This document shows positions 56,210 through 64,000 of a stretch of 64,000 nucleotides of DNA, piece by piece (the first letter of the stretch is position 1; each line of letters begins with the position of its first letter). The stretch lies in contig JAOANR010000001.1 of assembly GCA_030278955.1 (NCBI GenBank), positions 19,075,468 to 19,139,467 of the forward strand, given 5' to 3'. The position numbers and the translations under genes were made by a program. Below the pieces are notes generated by a model, which saw only the letters and a program-made list of their open reading frames with translations, made no database searches and had not been told where the DNA came from. Source of the stretch: Hygrophila difformis (taxonomy: Eukaryota > Streptophyta > Magnoliopsida > Lamiales > Acanthaceae).

Positions 56210-56357
56210 AAGTTCTAAAGTTTCATGGCGCCGTTGCCGGGGTTCATAACTTGGGAGCGCCATGAAATTGGAGATTGTATTTAGAGGTCGCGTCACCCCC
56301 CCTCCCCGGCAGCGCAATGAAATCAAGTTCTAAAGTTTCATGGCGCCGTTGCCGGGG
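56210..56357 (+). other. Duplicated LTR-end and PBS of Athila B
   Basis: TGGCGCCGTTGCCGGGG occurs at 56226-56242 and again at 56341-56357, each preceded by CAAGTTCTAAAGTTTCA. The unit is about 115 bp. A partly similar inverted fragment containing GCGCCATGAAAT lies between. Either copy could be the working PBS. Confidence 0.85.
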
Positions 56358-56392
56358 AGGATGCAGCGTCGTTTACTAGGAGAACTACAGAA

Positions 56393-57308
56393 GTTGAATT
56401 TCAACATGGGAAAGCTGCAGAAGTTTCCAAATTTGATGTAATAGATGGTAGGTGTGAGGATGAGAGCATGGACTCTATGACTGATGTGACGGACAGAATT
56501 TCAAAACAGGTACTGACGCCTGGAGGTGCTGATCAACAAAGAAGTTGCAACGCTGTGCACTTCGAAGACCCTATCACTGGGGATCTTGAAGAGTTTGACG
56601 GTGTTGAATTCACTCCGGAGGAGGAAGGGAGCACCACGGAAGAGGAAGTGGACCCTGTACTGACACAGGTCCTGAAGGTAAATCTGATCTCTCACCCCCA
56701 ACCAATTCTCGCAAACTACTACCTTCCGTTGAATGTCCGCCAGAGCTTGAACTTAAAATACTTCCGGATCATCTTAAGTACGTCTTTCTCGCTGAACATA
56801 AAAGATTACCGGTAATTGTGTCAGCTTTGCTGACACAAGTACAAGAAAAAGCTCTGGTAGACATTCTAAAGAAATATGTACATGCAATTGGATGGACCAT
56901 TTCTGATATAAAAGGAATAAGCCCCTCTGTTTGCATGCACATAATTTTAATGGAAGAGGAGTACAAGCCCTCAAGGCAACCACAAAGGCGTCTAAACCCT
57001 CATATGCAAGAAGTGGTAAGGAAAGAAGTTATCAAGCTCTTAGATGCTGGTATCATCTATCCTATATCTGACAGCAAATGGGTTAGCCCAGTGCAGGTAG
57101 TACCTAAGCGTGGAGGAATGTGCATAACGACTAATGAGCAAGGAGAAGAAGTGGCAACGCGTCCAGTGACCGGTTGGAGAGTTTGCACCGACTACCGGAA
57201 GCTTAACACTGCTACGCGGAAGGATCATTTTCCCTTGCCATTCATTGATCAGATGCTGGAGAGGTTGGCCGGGAGGGAGTACTATTGCTTTTTGGATGGG
57301 TACTCTGG
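56393..57308 (+). pseudogene. pol: Athila B pol fragment, protease end and RT start
   Basis: It begins at the segment equivalent to element A near 6303 and lacks 18 bp there. A one-base loss near 56668 (AGGTCC against AGGGTCC in A) shifts the frame between 56468-56815 and 56818-57308. RT reads well from about 56820, through [12 protein letters not shown] and [16 protein letters not shown], to the LARD junction at Tyr-Ser-Gly. It continues at 63822. Confidence 0.88.
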
Positions 57309-60211
57309 TGTAACACCCCGGTTTTTGGTCACCCAGGTCGGGATGTCACCGCCACACCTCCCTAGCAAGACACGGTTTCTCCGAGCTTGCTAAAGAGATG
57401 CAAGACTATGGTTTTTCAGAATTTAAACATTCAAACAGCCCGTTTATATATAATTTAAAAATAGTACATCAAAGTTGCAGCGGAAAATAATATTTACATA
57501 TATGTATCGCAGCGGAATTTAAATATAGGGCCAACATGGCCTAATCACGGGTTAAACAGGCCCGTTCATGCAAGATCTAGTCTAATGTATCATTTACAAA
57601 TAAAGCATTTTCCCAAAATTCCCATGAATGCATATGATGATGCATATTCTTCGGCTCTGAAAGAAACAGGAAAAAAAATACGGTTTTGGTCAGCACTACG
57701 TGCTGAGTAAGTTAACACGTACAAGATTATGAGGTTTCAAAGCCTTTATTTAAATTTAATGAAAACATGTGCATAATTTAAATAATTCATGTAATCGCAT
57801 AATTTAGAAATATGGATTCATAAGATCATCATATAGCTTGCAACGTAATTAAATAAGTGGCCGTAAATTTAAAAACACAAATTATCAAGGACTTAATTGG
57901 ATTCCCTTATCGATGTCTCGTTTCGTTTCTTTTACAGATCACCACCGCTGGGGCTCTTATGTCCGCCAGCCTTACGCCTGGGCTCTTATGTCCACAGGTA
58001 TCATGGTCAATACAGATCTTTTAATTAGAGTTAATCCATCCGCTAGCCATACGATCAGTGTTTCGCTAGGGCTCTTACGTCAACCTAGACATACACTTGG
58101 GCTCTTATGTCCCAAGCCGCAGAGAACATTGACAGTATCTAGCTTAGTCATAACCCGCCATATTTTAATCTTCTCGTTTCATGTATCGTATTTCAAAGAA
58201 TTTCTATCCGTTTCAACCTCAAAGGTTAATTTCACCGTTTCAACAAGATTTCAAGTTTTGACTCGGTCAACCACAGTTTACTCTAAAATTCATCTAAGAT
58301 CAGATTTAATTTCAAAAATTCCGAAACTTCACGTCTGACTCCGAAACGTCGAGATCTACAACTTTCGTGTTTTAACTTTTTCGATCCGAGATACGGAAAC
58401 AGTTCAAAAACACTAATTTTCACAGAAGTACTGTTCTGTCCGAATTCCATATAACTCAGTTTAAAGATTTCGAATTCTACCATAGCAATTCAACTCCAAA
58501 TTTGATAAAATTTTACAGAGATCATCTTAAGACAATTATCTACAACTTTCATGTTTGGCTAAAGATCTAATTCGGCCTAGAACTCTAGTCAAAAGCGTCA
58601 ACAAGTTCGAATCTATGTTCTGTCCGGTTTTCAAGATCCGATTTTAACCAGTTCGGTTTGGGTGGAATTTCTTATATCAAATCATCACGAAAATTTCTGA
58701 AATTTAATGGAGGTGTTCATAACGTATAGATCTACAACTCTTATGTTCAACGCCAAGCCTAGATCGGTCTAGATCTAAGGTAGAAATCACCAACAAGTTC
58801 GAATAAAGAATCTATCATCGTTTCAATATCTAAATCTAAAGCAGGCTCGTTTACGATCAATTTCGGATATCAAAACACGATGAAAAGTTATGAAATTTTT
58901 ACAGGAGCTAGATCAGTGTCTTAGGAATGTTTTTCGTGTTTTAAGTTTCCTCGTTTGAACGCTTTAAGGGGTTCGAATAAATTCAACAAAAATACTGCGC
59001 CGGTGTAGACAGATTTTAGATAGGGTTCCATTAGATCTATATGTTCGAATCTTTTAACAACCCAAAACCAAAGTAAGCGTTAACTTACAGATTAACGGAT
59101 GTCTCGGCTCGATGATTCGGAGGCGTGGCTTCCACGTTCTTCGTTCTCCCTCCGAGATCCTTCGTTTTTCCTCAACGCGTCCGGATCGGGGTTTAGAATA
59201 GGAAAGAGGTTTAATTAGGATTCGTTTTCGAATCTTGGATGGAAAAGAATGGACAAGAATGGTTCGAATCTTACCCCGATGATCGAAGACTCCTAATTTT
59301 CATCCAAGTCAGTCCCTTGATTCGGTTTTGTGCCTCCGACGACTCCGGAATTAGGGTTTTGTGTGTAGAGAGATTTCGTAGGGTTTTGTAAAGATGTTCG
59401 GGGCTCCCAATGGGGTTTATTTATAGACAACTAAGATCTAGGGCGTCCAAGATCTGACCCTAAAAGTCTAGAGTCGAAGATGTTCAACCGAAAGTCGAAA
59501 AATCCGCGTTCGGGCGAGAAAATCGTGGAACGGCCGCAACTGCCAAGTGGCGCGCTCTTGGTGCGGTAAACCCCTAAAACCGCACGGCGACCGCGCCGTC
59601 CTGGCCTGGACTTCGGTCTGGGCCGGGTCGTGCGATCCGTCTGGCGTTTCCTCTTCTCTTTCGGACTTCTATCCCTCTACGCTCCCGGATCCGGATTTCC
59701 GGGGTATCTTCGGGCTCCGATTTCCTATCTTAATTTTATTCGGACCTAAATTTATATTTGGACTCGAGTTATTGAGCCCATCGATGTTGGGTTTCCATGT
59801 ACCCATTTATTCGATTAAATTGTCTTCGGCTTCTCGGGTTTTCGGAATTTTGTTTTCCTTTTAATTTAAATTCCATTTCTCATTTCCTCTACATTTATTT
59901 CCTTATTTATTATATTTATTTTATTTATTGCATTTATTTTATGTTGGAAAATTTCCGGGTATTACAGTCTACCCTCCTTAAGAATCAACTTCGTCCTCGA
60001 AGTTGTGTTTCGGCTCTTCTCGTGCCAAAGTCTTTTTGTTGTTTTATTATTTTGCGACTGAACTTAGAATTAAAACTTCTAAGCTGCCTACGTACCCTGT
60101 GAAGGGATCAAGCCATAACGTAGTTCAAAACAATTTGAATTTGTTTATTTATGATTTAGGATACATCTTATCGAGTCGAACTCCAAAGATAAATTATTAC
60201 GGGGTATCACA
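57309..60211 (-). repeat. 3' LTR of the LARD element (2903 bp)
   Basis: In sense it starts TGTGATACCCC at 60211 and ends CCGGGGTGTTACA at 57309. Open frames at 59547-60248 are not conserved coding; they only repeat in the other LTR. Confidence 0.93.
57947..58116 (-). other. Four stem-loops in the LARD 3' LTR
   Basis: Units at 57947-57970, 57977-57998, 58066-58088 and 58096-58116. In sense each has a stem, then G-G, a loop ACATAAGAG (or ACGTAAGAG), then C-C and the return stem. Three have one or more bulged bases before the G pair. The stems are GCTGG/CCAGC, CCTG/CAGG, CTAGG/CCTAG and CTTGGG/CCCAAG. Confidence 0.65.
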
Positions 60212-60225
60212 TCCTCTCCCCCTTA
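60212..60225 (-). other. Polypurine tract of the LARD element
   Basis: The minus strand reads TAAGGGGGAGAGGA directly before the 3' LTR. Confidence 0.85.
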
Positions 60226-60835
60226 GGACTTCAGTTATGTCCCCATAACTGCCTATTCATAATTCTCAAGAAGGTTCGGGTCAAGTTTTAAATGAGCCGT
60301 GCGTTTGAAATGGATTTGTTGTTTGCGAATCCAAACTAGATTTTTGGAATAGAGAGTGTTTTAGTAAAACTTGATTTTTATTGTTCCACATAAGGAAATT
60401 TTCTAATTCGAACAAAGATAGCAATGGCCAAGGCCGAGATTTGCTATGCTTGGGCGCGCGCTTAGATCAATGAGATCTAGAACTAAGGCAAGATCAGTCT
60501 CTAGTGAGCGTTTCTAATTCGATGTCAAGTTTCTATGTTATCCGGTGCAAGCAGAAGACCTAGGTTAAACTTCGCCAAGATGCTAAGTTAAAATTCGCAA
60601 AGATTCTAAGTTCTCTAAATAAAAGAGATGCAATATGCAAATGCAAATGATGATTTCCCCCCCAAAAAAATAATTTATGCACTATATATATATTTTTCCC
60701 ATGGGGTTTAAAATAAAAATTTCTCCATGGAAATAATACTTTAAAATTTAAAATAATAGTCAAGATATTAATAATAGTTTAAAAATAATAATGGTTTGAA
60801 AATAGTAGTTTAAAAATACTAGCTTAAAAATATCC
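60226..60835. other. LARD internal region, no gene
   Basis: AT-rich DNA with no coding frame on either strand and no recognisable gag or pol remnant. Confidence 0.7.
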
Positions 60836-60911
60836 GGGCTCTGATACCACTCTGGTATCAGATATTTTCTTTAAAATAAATAGCTTTAAAATAGTCTGGG
60901 CTTTGATACCA
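60836..60911 (-). other. Double PBS of the LARD element
   Basis: On the minus strand the LTR-proximal site reads TGGTATCAAAGCCC (60911-60898), one base off the tRNA-Met match. A second, exact TGGTATCAGAGCCC lies at 60849-60836. Next to it TGGTATCAGA (60853-60862) pairs perfectly with 60840-60849 across a 3-base loop. The flanking DNA is also duplicated, period about 62 bp. Confidence 0.8.
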
Positions 60912-60914
60912 CTT

Positions 60915-63816
60915 TGTAACACCCCGGTTTTTGGTCACCCAGGTCGGGATGTCACCGCCACACCTCCCTAGCAAGACACGGTTTCTCCGAGCTTGCTAAA
61001 GAGATGCAAGGCTATGGTTTTTCAGAATTTAAACATTCAAACAGCCCGTTTATATATAATTTAAAAATAGTACATCAAAGTTGCAGCGGAAAATAATATT
61101 TACATATATGTATCGCAGCGGAATTTAAATATAGGGCCAACATGGCCTAATCACGGGTTAAACAGGCCCGTTCATGCAAGATCTAGTCTAATGTATCATT
61201 TACAAATAAAGCATTTTCCCAAAATTCCCATGAATGCATATGATGATGCATATTCTTCGGCTCTGAAAGAAACAGGAAAAAAAATACGGTTTTGGTCAGC
61301 ACTACGTGCTGAGTAAGTTAACACGTACAAGATTATGAGGTTTCAAAGCCTTTATTTAAATTTAATGAAAACATGTGCATAATTTAAATAATTCATGTAA
61401 TCGCATAATTTAGAAATATGGATTCATAAGATCATCATATAGCTTGCAACGTAATTAAATAAGTGGCCGTAAATTTAAAAACACAAATTATCAAGGACTT
61501 AATTGGATTCCCTTATCGATGTCTCGTTTCGTTTCTTTTACAGATCACCACCGCTAGGGCTCTTATGTCCGCCAGCCTTACGCCTGGGCTCTTATGTCCA
61601 CAGGTATCATGGTCAATACAGATCTTTTAATTAGAGTTAATCCGTCCGCTAGCCATACGATCAGTGTTTCGCTAGGGCTCTTACGTCAACCTAGACATAC
61701 ACTTGGGCTCTTATGTCCCAAGCCGCAGAGAACATTGACAGTATCTAGCTTAGTCATAACCCGCCATATTTTAATCTTCTCGTTTCATGTATCGTATTTC
61801 AAAGAATTTCTATCCGTTTCAACCTCAAAGGTTAATTTCACCGTTTCAACAAGATTTCAAGTTTTGACTCGGTCAACCACAGTTTACTCTAAAATTCGTC
61901 TAAGATCAGATTTAATTTCAAAAATTCCGAAACTTCACGTCTGACTCCGAAACGTCGAGATCTACAACTTTCGTGTTTTAACTTTTTCGATCCGAGATAC
62001 GGAAACAGTTCAAAAACACTAATTTTCACAGAAGTACTGTTCTGTCCGAATTCCATATAACTCAGTTTAAAGATTTCGAATTCTACCATAGCAATTCAAC
62101 TCCAAATTTGATGAAATTTTACAGAGATCATCTTAAGACAATTATCTACAATTTTCATGTTTGGCTAAAGATCTAATTCGGCCTATAACTCTAGTCAAAA
62201 GCGTCAACAAGTTCGAATCTATGTTCTGTCCGGTTTTCAAGATCCGATTTTAACCAGTTCGGTTTGGGTGGAATTTCTTATATCAAATCATCACGAAAAT
62301 TTCTGAAATTTTACGGAGGTATTCATAACGTATAGATCTACAACTCTTATGTTCAACGCCAAGCCTAGATCGGTCTAGATCTAAGGTAGAAATCACCAAC
62401 AAGTTCGAATAAAGAATCTATCATCGTTTCAAGATCTAAATCTAAAGCAGGCTCGTTTATGATCAGTTTTGGATATCAAAACACGATGAAAAGTTATGAA
62501 ATTTTTACAGGAGCTAGATCAGTGTCTTAGGAATGTTTTTCGTGTTTTAAGTTTCCTCGTTTGAACACTTTAAGGGGTTCGAATAAATTCAACAAAAACA
62601 CTGCGCCGGTGTAGACAGATTTTAGATAGGGTTCCATTAGATCTATATGTTCGAATCTTTTAACAACCCAAAACCAAAGTAAGCGTTAACTTACAGATTA
62701 ACGGATGTCTCGGCTAGATGATTCGGAGGCGTGGCTTCCACGTTCTTCGTTCTCCCTCCGAGATCCTTCGTTTTTCCTCAACGCATCCGGATCGGGGTTA
62801 GAATAGGAAAGAGGTTTAATTAGGATTCGTTTTCGAATCTTGGATGGAAAAGAATGGACAAGAATGCTTCGAATCTTACCCCGATGATCGAAGACTCCTA
62901 ATTTTCGTCCAAGTCAGTCCCTTGATTCGGTTTTGTGCCTCCGACGACTCCGGAATTAGGGTTTTGTGTGTAGAGAGATTTCGTAGGGTTTTGTAAAGAT
63001 GTTCGGGGCTCCCAAGGGGGTTTATTTATAGACAACTAAGACCTAGGGCGTCCAAGATCTGACCCTAAAAGTCTAGAGTCGAAGATGTTCAACCGAAAGT
63101 CGAAAAATCCGCGTTCGGGCGAGAAAATTGCGGAACGGCCGCAACTGCCAAGTGGCGCGCTCTTGGCGCGGTAAACCCCTAAAACCGTGCGGCGATCGCG
63201 CCGTCCTGGCCTGGACTTCGGTCTGGGCCGGGTCGTGCGATCCGTCGGGCGTTTTCTCTTCTCTTTCGGACTTCTATCCCTCTACGCTCCCGGATCCGGA
63301 TTTCCGGGGTATCTTCGGGCTCCGATTTCCTATCATAATTTTATTCGGACCTAAATTTATATTTGGACTCGAGTTATTGAGCCCATCGATGTTGGGTTTC
63401 CGTGTACCCATTTATTCGATTAAATTGTCTTCGGCTTCTCGGGTTTTCGGAATTTTGTTTTCCTTTTAATTTAAATTCCATTTCTCATTTCCTCTACATT
63501 TATTTCCTTATTTATTATATTTATTTTATTTATTGCATTTATTTTATGTTGGAAAATTTCCGGGTATTACAGTCTACCCTCCTTAAGAATCAACTTCGTC
63601 CTCGAAGTTGTGTTTCGGCTCTTCTCGTGCCAAAGTCTTTTTGTTGTTTTATTATTTTGCGACTGAACTTAGAATTAAAACTTCTAAGCTGCCTACGTAC
63701 CCTGTGAAGGGATCAAGCCATAACGTAGTTCAAAACAATTTGAATTTGTTTATTTATGATTTAGGATACATCTTATCGAGTCGAACTCCAAAGATAAATT
63801 ATTATGGGGTATCACA
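60915..63816 (-). repeat. 5' LTR of the LARD element (2902 bp)
   Basis: This is the partner of 57309-60211 at a constant offset of 3606 bp apart from small gaps. Its stem-loops lie at 61553-61722. Confidence 0.93.
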
Positions 63817-63821
63817 TCTGG

Positions 63822-64000
63822 TTAGAAACAGATTGTAATAGCTAGTGAAGATCATGATAAGACCACTTTCACGTGCCCATATAGAACTTTTGCGTACAGG
63901 CGCATGCCTTTTGGACTTTGCAATGCGCCTGCCACTTTTCAACGATGCATGATGTCTATTTTCTCAGAATTTATCGAAAAATGCATTGAAGTTTTCATGG
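63822..64000 (+). pseudogene. pol: Athila B RT, continued after the LARD
   Basis: The frame resumes the RT core of element B, including [19 protein letters not shown], and ends at the window edge just before the catalytic Asp-Asp. A few codons next to the junction (TTAGAAACAG against TTACAATCAG in A) have changed. Confidence 0.9.

Larger units (their letters stand above)
51260..56225 (+). repeat. 5' LTR of Athila B (4966 bp)
   Basis: This is the inverted homologue of 9185-14065, TG...CA bounded, followed by PBS. No gene is inside; an open frame at 50850-51518 joins the last 137 integrase codons to LTR sequence and is a chance fusion. Confidence 0.88.
57304..63821 (-). mobile_element. LARD-like non-autonomous LTR element with TSD TCTGG
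   Basis: LTRs at 57309-60211 and 60915-63816 (about 2.9 kb each) flank only 703 bp. TCTGG is on both sides (57304-57308 and 63817-63821). PBS and PPT positions put it on the minus strand. No open frame of note is found, so enzymes must come from elsewhere. LTR ends and PBS spacing match the Tekay-like element. By eye the two LTRs differ at some 30-35 positions (about 1%), so it is older than copia 2. Confidence 0.93.
51260..64000 (+). mobile_element. Athila-type element B, gag deleted, split by LARD; runs off the window
   Basis: The 5' LTR (51260-56225) starts with TGATAATGG inside the Tekay-like integrase; CCATG (51255-51259) is the expected target copy. After a duplicated PBS region the internal DNA jumps from the leader straight to the protease region: relative to element A about 2.8 kb (A positions roughly 6304-9136) is missing, including all of gag. 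RT is interrupted by the LARD at 57309 and resumes at 63822. Orientation is opposite to element A. Confidence 0.9.

Noticed and set aside
59547..60248. Open frames near the end of the LARD LTR, repeated at 63128-63838
   Set aside because: They recur only because the LTR is duplicated; no domain or conserved coding pattern is seen.
1..64000. tRNA, rRNA, CRISPR or bacterial-type operons
   Set aside because: None was seen; repeats are explained by LTRs, TIRs and palindrome arrays.

Overview
This window looks like repeat-rich dicot plant nuclear DNA. The evidence is a spliced plant reductase gene surrounded by LTR retrotransposons of the Athila, Tekay-like and SIRE-like types and by a Mutator-like (MULE) DNA transposon. 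All lineage names are inferred from protein motifs read by eye. The species cannot be named from the sequence.

Layout: (1) 1-14065, Athila-type Ty3/gypsy element A on the minus strand: decayed downstream ORF (1-328), non-coding spacer with hairpins and palindromes, pol, broken gag, tRNA-Asp-type primer-binding site (PBS) and a 4.9-kb 5' LTR. (2) 14066-21517, decayed SIRE-like Ty1/copia element 1 (minus), whose extra ORF is cut by element A. (3) 21518-22640, about 1.1 kb of older DNA with a duplicated segment. (4) 22646-31697, complete, very young SIRE-like copia element 2 (minus), with target-site duplication (TSD) ATCCG, LTRs differing by one base by eye, and an intact extra ORF. (5) 31703-35225, host DNA with a six-exon cinnamoyl-CoA-reductase-like gene (minus, 326 aa), the only clear host gene. 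(6) 35226-41321, a MULE with terminal inverted repeats (TIRs) of about 265 bp and a 10-bp TSD. It carries a plus-strand GRF zinc-finger/membrane protein gene and a minus-strand transposase with two stop codons. (7) 41381-42838, a smaller inverted-repeat element with a proline-rich gene fragment. (8) 43674-51259, a Tekay/Del-like Ty3/gypsy element (plus): 5' LTR, PBS, accessory coiled-coil ORF, gag and decayed pol, cut inside integrase. (9) 51260-64000, Athila element B (plus), lacking gag, inserted in the Tekay integrase. It is itself split by (10) 57309-63816, a LARD-like non-autonomous element (two 2.9-kb LTRs around 703 bp) with TSD TCTGG.

Order of events from nesting: Tekay-like element, then Athila B inside it, then LARD inside Athila B; separately copia 1, then Athila A inside it. 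Copia 2 is probably the newest arrival. Athila A and B point outward, so their 4.9-kb LTRs form a large inverted repeat about 37 kb apart.

The most interesting signals are: tandem stem-loops with changing stems and a similar loop, found at the same relative place in the Tekay-like LTR and the LARD LTRs; the GRF-membrane gene as second gene of the MULE; arrays of a 20-bp perfect palindrome in Athila DNA; duplicated PBS regions in two unrelated elements; and an Asp-Ser-Arg in place of Asp-Ser-Gly at the copia protease active site in both copies.
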